64,000 bases of DNA from CAWHJN01 sp963829705 (GTDB lineage Bacteria; Bacteroidota; Rhodothermia; Rhodothermales; BA12), in contig CAWHJN010000005.1 in NCBI GenBank assembly GCA_963829705.1, positions 1,550,001-1,614,000 on the forward strand. The letters are read 5' to 3'. This document shows, in pieces, positions 44,543 through 53,816 of the stretch (positions are counted from its first letter, which is position 1; the number at the start of each line of letters is the position of its first letter). Below the pieces are notes generated by a model. It ran no database searches, was not told the origin of the DNA, and saw nothing but the letters and a program-made list of their open reading frames with translations. Position numbers and translations under genes: made by a program.

Positions 44543-46537
44543 ATGATTCGACCTCTCGCGGGCGGGTTGCTGGGCATCGGTTTGACAGGTCTGCTGGCGA
44601 GTGGGGCCGCCGCGCAGCAGCCCGACACCACGCTGCGGCAGTACGACATGGCCGAGGTGGTGGTACGCGATGCGTCCGACGGCAGTGCGCGCGTGGCGAC
44701 GACGCAGCGGATCGGCGTGGCCCAACTCGCCCTTCTCGCGCCGACGACGGCAGCGGACGTTGTGCGGCTCATCCCGAGCGCGCACCTGCAAACGAACTCG
44801 CGCGGTGAGGCGCTCGTGTACCTCCGGGGCGCGTCGGAGCGGCAGGTGGCGCTGTTCCTCGACGGCGTGCCGCTCAACGTTCCGTGGGATGCGCGCTTCG
44901 ACATCAGCCTGGTGCCCGCCGCGCTGCTGGGAGCCGTCGAGACGACGAAGGGGCCGTTTTCCGTGCTCTACGGTCCCAACACGGCGGGCGGCGCCATCGA
45001 CCTGCGGACGAAGAGCCTATCCCGCGCCGGCACGCTCGTGGAGGCCGAAGCCGCCGGTGGATGGCCCCGGCGGGCCGAGGCGAGCGGCATCGTTCACGTC
45101 CACACGAACACGATGCAGTGGGACATGGGCGCGGCGGCGGCGGGGCGCGACGGTGATGCCCTGCCCGATGGCGCGGCGCTGCCCTTCAGCCAGCGCGGCG
45201 ACGCCGAGCGCACCAACACCGACCGGCGGCAGGCCGGCGCGTTTCTCCGCATCGGGCGGACGCTGCGCGAAGGGCGGCGTGTGGGCGTGACGGCGGTGTA
45301 CCTCGACGGGGAGAAAGGCGTCGCGCCCGAGAGCCACCTCGACCCCACCACCGAATCCGTTCGGTACTGGCGCTATCCGCAACTCCGCATGGGACTCGTG
45401 ACGCTGGTTGCCGAGGAGGAGGTGTCTGCCAGCGCTCTCGTGCGCGCGCAGGCCTGGGTGCAACACTATGCCCAGCACATCGACCAGTACGCGACAGCGG
45501 CCTACGACGTGCTCGACGCCACGCAGCGCGACGGCGACTACACGACGGGCGCGCGATTGTCGGCCCGAGTCGTGGGCCCCGCCACGACGGTGCGCGCCAG
45601 TCTGCTGGGCTACTCGTCGCTGCATCGGCAGGTCGATGCAGAGGGAGGCATCGCCGATCCCGTGCAGCGCTATCGCCAGCACACCGGCAGCGCGGGCGTC
45701 GAGGTGCTCCAGAACATCGGCGGGGGCTGGTCGGCGCGCGGCGGCGCTGCGCTCGAGGCCTTCGCTACGCCGCTCACAGGGGATAAGCCCGCTCTCGACC
45801 CGCAACTCACGTGGAGTGGCGCACTCGGCTTCGCGTGGCAGCCCCGCGCCGACGCCACGTTGCACATTGGCGGCGCACGCAAGACGCGCTTTCCCACGCT
45901 GCGCGAACTGTTCGGGGTGGCGCTCAACAAATTCCTGCTCAACCCCGACCTCCAGCCCGAAACCGTGTGGTCGGCAGAGGCGGGCGCGTCGTGGGAACGA
46001 GCGGCAGGTCGGCTCGACGTGGCCGTGTTCACGCAGCGCACGGCCGACGCCATCGACCAGCGCACCGTCGAGGTAGACGGCGAGAAGCTGCGGCAGCGGG
46101 TGAACCTCGACGGCAGCATCGTCTACGGCGTCGAGGCCTCCGGTCTGTGGTCGCTGCACGAGCGGGTGCGGATGGAAGGCCACATGACAGCGCTGCGGGC
46201 GCGTGGCTACGAAGATGACCGCACCGTGCCGCTGGCCGAGAAGCCTGCGCTCACGGCGCTGCTCGCCGCCGACGCCCGTGTGACGCGCGGGCTGCGCGTG
46301 TCGGTAGACCTGAGCCGGGTGGCCGGTGCGTATTCGCCCGAGCGCGACGGGTTCTTCCCACGTCTGCCGGGCACATGGCTTTGGGGCGGCAAGGTGTCGC
46401 AGAGGCTCCCCGTGGGCCGTGCGGCGCTACGCCTCTTCGGACGCCTCGACAACGCCTTTGACGCCGTGCTCCTGCCACAGGAGGGCCTGCCCGCGCCGGG
46501 CCGCACGGTCACCATCGGCCTTTCCGTCCAGGATTGA
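44543..46537 (+). CDS. TonB-dependent outer membrane receptor
   Basis: A 664-residue siderophore/vitamin/sugar-type receptor. The signal peptide is GLLGIGLTGLLASGAAAQ. The plug domain shows TTAADVVRLIPSAHLQTNSR, GEALVYLRGASERQVALFLD, GVPLNVPWDARFDISLVPAA and the plug motif ETTKGPFSVLYGPNTAGGAI. The barrel includes RKTRFPTLRELFGVALNKFL and LLNPDLQPETVWSAEAGASW, and ends PGRTVTIGLSVQD. Substrate is unknown. A SusC-like carboxypeptidase-regulatory N-domain is absent. Linked to glgC and a lipoprotein. Confidence 0.92.
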   Translation: MIRPLAGGLLGIGLTGLLASGAAAQQPDTTLRQYDMAEVVVRDASDGSARVATTQRIGVAQLALLAPTTAADVVRLIPSAHLQTNSRGEALVYLRGASERQVALFLDGVPLNVPWDARFDISLVPAALLGAVETTKGPFSVLYGPNTAGGAIDLRTKSLSRAGTLVEAEAAGGWPRRAEASGIVHVHTNTMQWDMGAAAAGRDGDALPDGAALPFSQRGDAERTNTDRRQAGAFLRIGRTLREGRRVGVTAVYLDGEKGVAPESHLDPTTESVRYWRYPQLRMGLVTLVAEEEVSASALVRAQAWVQHYAQHIDQYATAAYDVLDATQRDGDYTTGARLSARVVGPATTVRASLLGYSSLHRQVDAEGGIADPVQRYRQHTGSAGVEVLQNIGGGWSARGGAALEAFATPLTGDKPALDPQLTWSGALGFAWQPRADATLHIGGARKTRFPTLRELFGVALNKFLLNPDLQPETVWSAEAGASWERAAGRLDVAVFTQRTADAIDQRTVEVDGEKLRQRVNLDGSIVYGVEASGLWSLHERVRMEGHMTALRARGYEDDRTVPLAEKPALTALLAADARVTRGLRVSVDLSRVAGAYSPERDGFFPRLPGTWLWGGKVSQRLPVGRAALRLFGRLDNAFDAVLLPQEGLPAPGRTVTIGLSVQD

Positions 46538-46567
46538 TCGTTCGCCTGTAGCGTCCTGCGCCGCGGG

Positions 46568-47461
46568 TCAGTCGCGCGTCATCTCGTCGACGAAATGCCG
46601 AGCCTGCCGCTGTTTCTCGAACAGCTGTGCCTGGAGGCTTTCCCGGTTGAAGCCGCGGGTGCGGCAGAGGGTGTGCAGGGCGGCGGTGGTGCTGAGTTCG
46701 GCGGGTGGCGTATCCGGCACGACGAGTTCGCACGTCGCGTGCTGAGCCACCATGACGGCCAGTGCCACCTGCCGCATCACCGGGCTCGCCATCTGCCCAG
46801 GACGGTGGATGTGCCGCAGCACCTCGGCGATCTCGGGTGGAAGCTGCCACACGTTGACGGCCTGCTCCAGCAGCGCCTTGTTGTCGATGCCGAAGATGAG
46901 GCGCTCGTCGTGCTCGGGAGGCGGCCAAGGGTGACCGTCGCGCATCCACATGGCCTCGTAGTCCTGCATCCGGTTGTAGAAGAGTACCAGGCGGCCCAGG
47001 TTGCCCAGCAGCGCGACGGTGTAGGTGAGGCTGCGCCCCTCCATGTCGAGTTGCTGCCCGATGAAACGGGCGTAAAAGGCCGATCCTATGCAAAGGCGCA
47101 TGATCGACCGGAAGACCGTCACCTGCTCGTCGGAGGTGAGCGCGAAATCAATCCGGCTGATCGAGGCCGTCATGACGAGTTCGCACACGTCGCGAAAGCC
47201 CAGTAACCGAACGGCGTGGTCGAGGTCGTTCACCCGCTGCCGCAACCCGAAATAAGCCGAGTTTACACGCCGCAGTACGGTGGCTGTGGTGAGTGGGTCG
47301 TACTCGATGGCACGCACGAGCGCTTGCAGGGACTCGTCCCGCTGAGGCACCGCGATAAGACGCGAGACTTCGATGAGCGTCCTCGGCAGGGGCGGAAAGA
47401 GGACGTCGAAATTCAGCTTCTCGTTGAAACGTGTCGCGGGAGGCTGAGACGGCATATCCAT
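46568..47461 (-). CDS. HDOD domain protein
   Basis: A protein of about 297 residues consisting mainly of an HDOD domain, a non-catalytic HD-related output/regulatory module. Key segments are FPPLPRTLIEVSRLIAVPQR, IEYDPLTTATVLRRVNSAYF, DLDHAVRLLGFRDVCELVMT and TYTVALLGNLGRLVLF, matching the HDOD pattern with N in place of the usual HD signature positions. It may take part in signalling or stress control. The ATG at 47461 is chosen; a TTG at 47500 in the same frame would add 13 residues. Confidence 0.85.
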   Translation of the reverse strand: MDMPSQPPATRFNEKLNFDVLFPPLPRTLIEVSRLIAVPQRDESLQALVRAIEYDPLTTATVLRRVNSAYFGLRQRVNDLDHAVRLLGFRDVCELVMTASISRIDFALTSDEQVTVFRSIMRLCIGSAFYARFIGQQLDMEGRSLTYTVALLGNLGRLVLFYNRMQDYEAMWMRDGHPWPPPEHDERLIFGIDNKALLEQAVNVWQLPPEIAEVLRHIHRPGQMASPVMRQVALAVMVAQHATCELVVPDTPPAELSTTAALHTLCRTRGFNRESLQAQLFEKQRQARHFVDEMTRD

Positions 47462-47534
47462 GTGGTGGGCGGGAACTGCCTGTGATGCGGAATTGGTCAA
47501 GCATAGTAGCGCTCAGGGCAAAGGAAATGCAACA

Positions 47535-47828
47535 TCAGATGGAAGTCACGCGCGAGCAGGAGCACGCCTGCGCGCGGGAGGCGAAGAGGCGCCGGGTTTC
47601 GGCCCAGGTGGTCACGAAGAGGTCGCTATGGCGGTAGGCGTCGAGGGCGTCGGTGTCCTGCCAGAGGCTGTAGGTGGAAAAGCGCGTGGGGTCGTCGAGG
47701 TCGCGCCAGAGTTCAAGGTGGTGGCACCCGTCGAAGGCGCGGATACGCGGGGCGACCCCGGCAAAGAGGCGCTCGAACTGTGCTACGGCGTCAGCGCGGA
47801 AGTGGAGGTGAACGAGTCGGACGAGCAT
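47535..47828 (-). CDS. Antibiotic biosynthesis monooxygenase (ABM)-like domain protein
   Basis: A 97-residue ferredoxin-fold ABM-type protein: LVRLVHLHFRADAVAQFERL at the N-terminus, DGCHHLELWRDLDDPTRFST, YSLWQDTDALDAYRHSDLFV. Such small dimers may act as cofactor-less monooxygenases or heme-binding proteins, but many are uncharacterised. Its start overlaps the end of the DUF2851 gene by 46 bp, indicating coupling. Confidence 0.82.
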   Translation of the reverse strand: MLVRLVHLHFRADAVAQFERLFAGVAPRIRAFDGCHHLELWRDLDDPTRFSTYSLWQDTDALDAYRHSDLFVTTWAETRRLFASRAQACSCSRVTSI

Positions 47829-49261
47829 GGAGGACAGGAAGGATCGTTCCCCGAGGATACGGCGTCGGTGGTTACGAGGTGCTGGCCGACAGCGCACGAG
47901 AGGCAGCGTCTCGCCACGCAGTAGCTGCGCTCTAACTCGTGCAGCCCCTGCGTGTGAAGCAGCGACGGTTTCCAGGCGTCGGGAAAGGTGAAGCTGCGCG
48001 TGAGCCGATCGTCCTCGGCAGGCAGCGTGGCGAGCAGGTGCAGCGCGTGGCCGCGCACCGCGTCGCGCATCCCGGCGGCCGCGAGCGCGGCGGGCAGCAG
48101 GACGTTGACGAGCACGCGGCGGCGTGTCGTTGCGCCGATGTGCGTAGGGTGCGCGGCGGAGGCTCGGTCGATCCGGTAGTGGGTTTCCCAGAAAGGGTGC
48201 GGGGCGGCGTCGAAGAGGTCGTGGAAGGCGCGTTCGGGCGCGCGGCGGCGCAGCAGATTCGCGCAGGCGTCGATGCCATCGCCACTCAGCAGTGCCCCCG
48301 GAGCTGCCAGGGCAGCGAGCTGCGCGATGCGAAGCTCAGGGAAGTTGGCGGGGCGCAGGCGAGCGTACTGCCATTCGGTGGCCACGAGCGGGGCGTGGTC
48401 GCGTGGCTGGATGGCCTCGAACCGGCGGAGCAGGCCCGCAGCGTACGCGCGCGTCACGTCGTCTTCGAGCGCGGCGAGCGCCCCAGTGCCGGGCAGCAGG
48501 CCCGCCATGCCCAGCAGTAGCGCCTCGCGGTCCTGCGCGCTCCGCAGGGTGACGAGGTCCGAGAGGTTGACGCGGGCGGAAAGTCTGCGCATGGGTTCGG
48601 CGTTGGGACGGTAGCCCAGCGCCGCCGCTGCCTCGGCGTAGACGGCCGTGTGGAGGTCGGGGCGCGAAGCATACCGCTCGGCGCGGCGCGTCAGGCGCTC
48701 GGCTGCGCAGGCCCGCAGCCACGCTTCGAAGTCGGCACGGGGCACTCCAGCGAAGCCCCACGCGCACGGGCGCGCGGGCGTGGCACGGGTGAAAAAGCGG
48801 AACAGCCGGTCGCGGAGTGATCCGTCCAGATGGGGAGCGAGCACGAGTTCGGGCAGTGCGGTGCCGTCGGCGCGGCGCAGGCTGCCCGTCCACAGGTCGG
48901 GCTGGAGCACGACGTGCAGCACGACGCTGTTGTAGCGCGCGTCGGTGTCGTGCGCGTGGTCGCGCCATCCGCGCGAGGTGGTGTGGATCTCGACATCGCC
49001 GAACCACACGGTGTCGCCGATGCGGAGGCGGGCCATGCGGAAGTCCGGCCCCCCGTCGGTGTTGAGTTCGCCCGGCGCGATGACCTCGACGGGCTCGCCC
49101 CCCGTCGTGCGGAGACCCGCGGCGCGCATCCGCTGATCCCGCCAGATCTCCTGCACCACCGCTTCGGGTACCTCCGTGCCCGGCAGGGGTTCGTGCCAGT
49201 TCAGCCGAAAAAGTGTGCTGTCTGCATCGTAGAACAGGTGGGTGGGGGCGAGAGCGTGCAT
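47783..49261 (-). CDS. DUF2851 family protein
   Basis: A 492-residue soluble protein of the DUF2851 family, mostly known from Bacteroidota and of unknown function. Family segments are APGELNTDGGPDFRMARLRI, TVWFGDVEIHTTSRGWRDHA, YNSVVLHVVLQ and the C-terminal QGLHELERSYCVARRCLSCA, which carries a Cys cluster (YC-x5-C-x2-C). The rest is helical and DNA/RNA-processing relatives have been suggested but not shown. The ATG at 49261 is the first good start. Its 3' end overlaps the ABM gene by 46 bp. Confidence 0.88.
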   Translation of the reverse strand: MHALAPTHLFYDADSTLFRLNWHEPLPGTEVPEAVVQEIWRDQRMRAAGLRTTGGEPVEVIAPGELNTDGGPDFRMARLRIGDTVWFGDVEIHTTSRGWRDHAHDTDARYNSVVLHVVLQPDLWTGSLRRADGTALPELVLAPHLDGSLRDRLFRFFTRATPARPCAWGFAGVPRADFEAWLRACAAERLTRRAERYASRPDLHTAVYAEAAAALGYRPNAEPMRRLSARVNLSDLVTLRSAQDREALLLGMAGLLPGTGALAALEDDVTRAYAAGLLRRFEAIQPRDHAPLVATEWQYARLRPANFPELRIAQLAALAAPGALLSGDGIDACANLLRRRAPERAFHDLFDAAPHPFWETHYRIDRASAAHPTHIGATTRRRVLVNVLLPAALAAAGMRDAVRGHALHLLATLPAEDDRLTRSFTFPDAWKPSLLHTQGLHELERSYCVARRCLSCAVGQHLVTTDAVSSGNDPSCPPCSSDSFTSTSALTP

Positions 49262-49369
49262 GGCGGAGGCGCTTTCGCCACAAGACCCGGACGGCGGGGC
49301 TGCATAACCTGTTGGGGGTACAGGGTACGGAGGCGACCCTCGCTCCCAGTTCGTACCTCCCACCTTGCC

Positions 49370-50194
49370 TCATCGCGCCAGCGTGTCCCGCAGTGTTTTC
49401 GCGGCGTCAGCAGCATGCTCGGCGAAATCGTCGCCGCTTCCAGCATATAAAATTCCGCGGCTGCTGTTGACTAGCAGAGGGGCACCATCGGCACCGGCAG
49501 CGGCCATCACGGTCTGCGCGTCACCGCCCTGAGTGCCCACGCCGGGAATGAGCAGCGGCAGATGGGGCGCGAGACGCCGCACGTCGCGCAGCGCCGTTTC
49601 GTCCGTCGCGCCCACCACCAGCCCCGCCGTCCCCGAGCTCTCGGCGTCCCACGCGGCGACGTGGCGGACGACCGTGCGGTACAGCGGCTCGCCGTCGCAC
49701 ACGCGGTGCTGGAAGTCGGCAGCGCCGGGGTTCGAGGTGCGGGCGAGGACGAAGGCGCAGCGCCCCGGCGCCTCCAGAAACGGCAGCACGCTGTCGCGCC
49801 CCATGTACGGAGCCACCGTGATGGCGTCGGCTCCGAGGTCGTCGAAGGCGGCGCGCGCGTAAAACCGCGCCGTGTTGCCAATATCGCCCCGCTTGCTGTC
49901 GGCGATGACGAGCGCGTGCGGCGCGTGCTCGCGGATGCGGGCGACGGTTTCGTAGAGCACGTCGAAGCCCGCGCGTCCGTACGCCTCGTAGAACGCCGCG
50001 TTGAGCTTGAAGGCGGCCGCCAAGCTTCCCGTCGCCCGGACGATGGCGTCGTTGAAAGAGGCGAACGCATCGAGCACGGGACGGTCGCGCAGCGGCTTCG
50101 GGAGCCTGGCGGCGTCCGGGTCGAGGCCCACACACAGGCAGCCGCCGCTGTGCGAGGTGGCGGCGTCGAGGCGGTCGAGAAAAGAGAGGGACAT
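49370..50194 (-). CDS. pyrF: Orotidine 5'-phosphate decarboxylase
   Basis: Last enzyme of UMP biosynthesis. The 274-residue length and the sequence CVGLDPDAARLPKPLRD, FKLNAAFYEAYGRAG and VIADSKRGDIGNTARFYARA identify the type 2 PyrF family (longer than the E. coli type). The catalytic lysine lies in DSKRGDIGNTA. The phosphate-binding end reads LLIPGVGTQGGDAQ and LVNSSRGILYAG. It is divergent from the acyl-CoA dehydrogenase gene and follows DUF2851 by position only. Confidence 0.96.
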   Translation of the reverse strand: MSLSFLDRLDAATSHSGGCLCVGLDPDAARLPKPLRDRPVLDAFASFNDAIVRATGSLAAAFKLNAAFYEAYGRAGFDVLYETVARIREHAPHALVIADSKRGDIGNTARFYARAAFDDLGADAITVAPYMGRDSVLPFLEAPGRCAFVLARTSNPGAADFQHRVCDGEPLYRTVVRHVAAWDAESSGTAGLVVGATDETALRDVRRLAPHLPLLIPGVGTQGGDAQTVMAAAGADGAPLLVNSSRGILYAGSGDDFAEHAADAAKTLRDTLAR

Positions 50195-50352
50195 GTCAGG
50201 AAGCGAAAAGCGGGTGGAGAAACTACGGAAGGCGCTTGTGCGGGCGTGTGGGCAACCGGACAGAGGAACCCACCTTTTCAGGGGCGTGTTCGGAAATCTG
50301 TCCGCTGGAAGCGCTTTCAGCTTCCGCCCTTTGTTCTTCATTACGCGTATAT

Positions 50353-52374
50353 ATGTCGACCGTTGACCTCAGCAAACTCAAGAATGTATCGGCCCAGGAT
50401 CAGAAGATGATCGCCGACATCGAGACCATGATGGGGCCGGAGCCCTCGCAGATGGGGTTCGTCAAGAACCTGTTCTGGGGGCGCTTCCGCTCCGATCTCG
50501 TCCTCCCGTACCCGCACGAGAGCAAGGAGGAACGCGCCAAGTGCGACGCGCTGCTGGAAGAACTCGAAGCGTATCTCAAAAACGAGCACCCGTCGGTCGA
50601 GATCGACCAGGAGGAATACATCCCGCAGTGGGTCTTCGACCGCTTGTTCGACATGGGCGTGATGGGCATGACGGTGCCCGAGCAGTACGGCGGGCTGGGG
50701 CTGGGCGTGACGAGCTACAACCGCGTGCTCGAAATGCTGGGCCGCTACTGCGGCTCGTCGTCTGTCGTCGTCTCGGCGCACCAGTCGATTGGCTGCAAGG
50801 CTATCATGCTCTTCGGCACGGAGGAGCAGAAGAAGCGGTTTCTGCCAAAGGTCGCCCGCGAGTACCTGTCGGCCTTCTGCCTGAGCGAGCCGCAGGTGGG
50901 CTCCGACGCGGCAGGGCAGGAGACGCGCTGCGAGTGGAACGAGAAGGAGCAGTGCTACATCCTCAACGGCGAGAAGAAATGGTCGACGAGTGGCGCGCTC
51001 TCGGGCATGTTCACCGTGATGGCGAAGCAGCAGGTGCGTGATCCCAAGACGGGCAAGACGAAGGAGGGCGTGACGGCGCTCATCTGCACGCCCGACATGG
51101 ACGGCATCGACATTTTTGAGAAAAACCGCTCGAAGACCGGCATCCGGGGCACGTGGCAGGCGCGCATCCGCTTCACCGACGTGAAGGTGCCGAAGCAGAA
51201 CCTGCTCCACAAAGAAGGCAAGGGCCTCAACGTCGCGCTGACGTGCCTCAACTACGGACGCTGCACGCTGTCGGCGGGCGTGAGTGGGGCGGCCAAGCGG
51301 GCCTTCGAGCAGGGCACCAAGTGGGTACAGACGCGCTACCAGTTCGACCGCGCGCTGGCTGAATTCGAGGCCGTGCAGCAGCGCGTGGCGCGCATGGCGG
51401 CGTACACCTATGCGATGGACGCCATGCTCTACATGATGACGGGGATGCTCGACCGCCACGACAGCGACATCATGGTCGAAACGGCGGTCACGAAGGTTTT
51501 CTGCTCGCACTTCGGCTGGGAAGTCATCGACGACGCCATGCAGATCATGGGCGGTGAAGGGTACGTGACCGAAAACGAGTTCGAGCGCCTCTGGCGCGAC
51601 AACCGCATCCACCGCATCGTCGAGGGTTCGAACGAGGTGATGCAGTCATTCGTGTTCGCCTACGGCGGCAAGCAACTCGCCGAGCAGATGATCGGCGTGC
51701 AGGAAGCGCTCGCGTGGGACGCCGACCAGACGACGGGCGAAAACGTGCAGCGGCTCGTCCGCAACGGACTCAACCCGCAGATCGTGCAGCGCGCCATCCC
51801 GCTGGGCCTGCAACTCTTCCTCGGCCTCAAGCCGTCCGCGCCCGAGATCGACGGCGTCCACGCCAGCCTGCGGCTGTTTGCGCAGCGCCTCTCGAAGCTC
51901 GTCCAGCTTCACTCGCACAGCTTCAAGATGGTGAGCAAGTGGGAGCGCGAGGCCATCGTGACGCGGCAGGTGCAGCAGGCCCGCGTGGCCGACAATGCCG
52001 TACTGCTCTTCGCGCTCGCGGCGTCGCTCTCGAAGATGGACAGCCAGATCCGCAAGGGCGAGAGTGGCCCGGCCTACGCCCGCGACCGCGCCGCCTTCGC
52101 GCACGTCTTCGACCTGTTCGAGGATCAGATCCACGCCAACATCGGCGAACTCCGCGACAACGCCGACGCCACGATGCACCCGGCGGCGCGTGCGGCCTTT
52201 GCCTACATGGACACGCTCCCGAACGCCGACTACGCCATCCACGAGTCGTCGCCCGTGGCGCGGGGGATGGGCATGACGCTGCCCGTCGAGCACGTGAAGC
52301 AGTTCCCCGGCGACGGCTACGTGAGCAGCGGCGACGGCGCACCGGCGGCCCTCGAAGCCCGCCAGACGGCCTGA
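50353..52374 (+). CDS. Acyl-CoA dehydrogenase family protein (VLCAD/ACAD9-like, long form)
   Basis: A 673-residue FAD enzyme of fatty-acid beta-oxidation. Standard domains are in order: MGMTVPEQYGGLGLGVTSYN, AFCLSEPQVGSDAAGQETRC (FAD region), KWSTSGALSGMFTVMAKQ and FDRALAEFEAVQQRVARMAA. The segment MQIMGGEGYVTENEFERLWR then RIHRIVEGSNEVM carries the likely catalytic glutamate in the VLCAD position. A C-terminal extension of about 200 residues resembles the membrane-associated domain of VLCAD/ACAD9. The ATG at 50353 follows ATATAT. A strong stem-loop terminator lies 21 bp downstream. Confidence 0.92.
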   Translation: MSTVDLSKLKNVSAQDQKMIADIETMMGPEPSQMGFVKNLFWGRFRSDLVLPYPHESKEERAKCDALLEELEAYLKNEHPSVEIDQEEYIPQWVFDRLFDMGVMGMTVPEQYGGLGLGVTSYNRVLEMLGRYCGSSSVVVSAHQSIGCKAIMLFGTEEQKKRFLPKVAREYLSAFCLSEPQVGSDAAGQETRCEWNEKEQCYILNGEKKWSTSGALSGMFTVMAKQQVRDPKTGKTKEGVTALICTPDMDGIDIFEKNRSKTGIRGTWQARIRFTDVKVPKQNLLHKEGKGLNVALTCLNYGRCTLSAGVSGAAKRAFEQGTKWVQTRYQFDRALAEFEAVQQRVARMAAYTYAMDAMLYMMTGMLDRHDSDIMVETAVTKVFCSHFGWEVIDDAMQIMGGEGYVTENEFERLWRDNRIHRIVEGSNEVMQSFVFAYGGKQLAEQMIGVQEALAWDADQTTGENVQRLVRNGLNPQIVQRAIPLGLQLFLGLKPSAPEIDGVHASLRLFAQRLSKLVQLHSHSFKMVSKWEREAIVTRQVQQARVADNAVLLFALAASLSKMDSQIRKGESGPAYARDRAAFAHVFDLFEDQIHANIGELRDNADATMHPAARAAFAYMDTLPNADYAIHESSPVARGMGMTLPVEHVKQFPGDGYVSSGDGAPAALEARQTA

Positions 52375-52394
52375 CGTTCGGCGACGTTCGCACG

Positions 52395-52435
52395 CACCCC
52401 GCGCCCATCACGTTACGTGAAGAGGGCGCGGGGTG
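52395..52435 (+). terminator. Stem-loop terminator after the acyl-CoA dehydrogenase gene
   Basis: CACCCCGCGCCC (52395-52406) and GGGCGCGGGGTG (52424-52435) form a perfect 12-bp stem with a 17-nt loop, followed by TCTTGTGT. The T-tract is modest but the stem is very stable. The remaining 229 bp to hemH contain no gene. Confidence 0.75.
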
Positions 52436-52664
52436 TCTTGTGTAATGGCCGGTCGTGTCGATAACGACGAACACGCGCCTACCAGCCATCGGATAGCCAC
52501 AAGGAGGGTTCGTATCCTCTGAAATATCAGGAAGTTGGAGTCTCGTGAAGGGCGGGCGAAATGCAGGCCGGTCATGCAAACTTCAACCCGGCGGGCATGG
52601 TGTTTTCTTTTATTGATGAGGCTTTCCCGTCTCACTTTCCCTCACCTTTAGAGCCGTTCGGTAC

Positions 52665-53816
52665 ATGACGTCTGGTTCGTCGTCGAAAGAGTCCTCTCGT
52701 GGTGAAGCGCCCCTCCGCGCAGATTCGCGGGTGCTCGTCGGCGAGGGCGATGTCGTTGGCGTGGTGCTGTTCGGGCTGGGCGGCCCGGCCTCAGCAGATG
52801 AGATCGAAGCCTACCTCTACGAGGTACTGATGGACCCGCTGCGCGTGCGGCTCGGCTGGCTGCCGCTGGTGCTGCGGAAACGGGTGGCGCGTTTTCTGGC
52901 CCACCGGCGCGCCGAGGGCCTAGCGGGATCACTCAAATCCATTGGCGGCGCGGCACCGGATCTGCGTCTCTTGCGCGACCAGGCGCGGGCCCTCGAACAG
53001 GAGTTCAAGCGCCAGGCCGATCCCCGCCACGGCTTCACACTGCGCGTCTACACCGCCAACCGCTACGGAACAGGCGGCGCGGCGTCGGCGATTGCGAAGA
53101 TGCGGACGGACGGGGTGACGCGCGTGGTGCTGGTGCCTACTGCGCCGGTGTGCCTGACGGCGATGACGGAGACGTGCGTGAAGGCGTGGCGTGCTGCCGC
53201 GCGCGAGGCGGAGTACGAGCACGTGCCCACGACCGTCGTGTGGGAGTATGCGCACTCGCCGGCGTACGTGCAGGCCCTCAGCGACCGGCTGGATGAGACC
53301 TTGCAGCGCTTCCCGCGTGCGTTGCGTGCCGACGTGCAACTCGTCTTCGCGCTGCACCCTGCTTCGGCCCTCGACTCGCCCGACGGCACGCCCGAGCGCA
53401 CCCCTCTCGCCCCGCTCGTCGATACGCTCCGGCACCAGCGCGTGGAAAGCCGACTGTGCCATTACGCGTATGTGCAGAATTGGGGCCTGAGCCGCCAGCC
53501 GTCGCCGAGTCTGCTAGAGGTGTTCGAGACAATCGCGGCGTCAGGCTGTACCGGCGTGGTCGTCGTCCCCGTCGGCTTCACGACGGACACCATGGAGACG
53601 GCCTACGAACTGGACGTGGTGCTGCGCGCGCACGCCGAGGCGCTGGGCCTCCAGCAGTACGAGATCTCGGCGGCACTCAACTGCAACGCCCTCTTTCTCC
53701 AGGCGCTCGTCGAGAATATTGGTAACCACATCCGTTTGGGCGACGTGCCCGGCGACGGGGTGCTGGTGCCGCTGCCTGCGCCGCCCACGGTGGCGCCGCG
53801 TGATGCGCGCCTCTGA
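52665..53816 (+). CDS. hemH: Ferrochelatase
   Basis: Inserts iron into a porphyrin in heme biosynthesis. The 383-residue protein starts its fold at VVGVVLFGLGGPASADEIEA after a 28-residue extension with no signal peptide. It retains the catalytic histidine in LVFALHPAS and the glutamate in VGFTTDTMETAYELD, and the C-terminal ISAALNCNALFLQALVENI. Compared with common ferrochelatases, the residue before that glutamate motif is Thr-Met rather than His-Leu, and NRYGTGG replaces MRYGNP, so it is a divergent member. No N-terminal or C-terminal cysteine cluster is seen. The methyltransferase start overlaps its last 14 bp. Confidence 0.9.
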   Translation: MTSGSSSKESSRGEAPLRADSRVLVGEGDVVGVVLFGLGGPASADEIEAYLYEVLMDPLRVRLGWLPLVLRKRVARFLAHRRAEGLAGSLKSIGGAAPDLRLLRDQARALEQEFKRQADPRHGFTLRVYTANRYGTGGAASAIAKMRTDGVTRVVLVPTAPVCLTAMTETCVKAWRAAAREAEYEHVPTTVVWEYAHSPAYVQALSDRLDETLQRFPRALRADVQLVFALHPASALDSPDGTPERTPLAPLVDTLRHQRVESRLCHYAYVQNWGLSRQPSPSLLEVFETIAASGCTGVVVVPVGFTTDTMETAYELDVVLRAHAEALGLQQYEISAALNCNALFLQALVENIGNHIRLGDVPGDGVLVPLPAPPTVAPRDARL

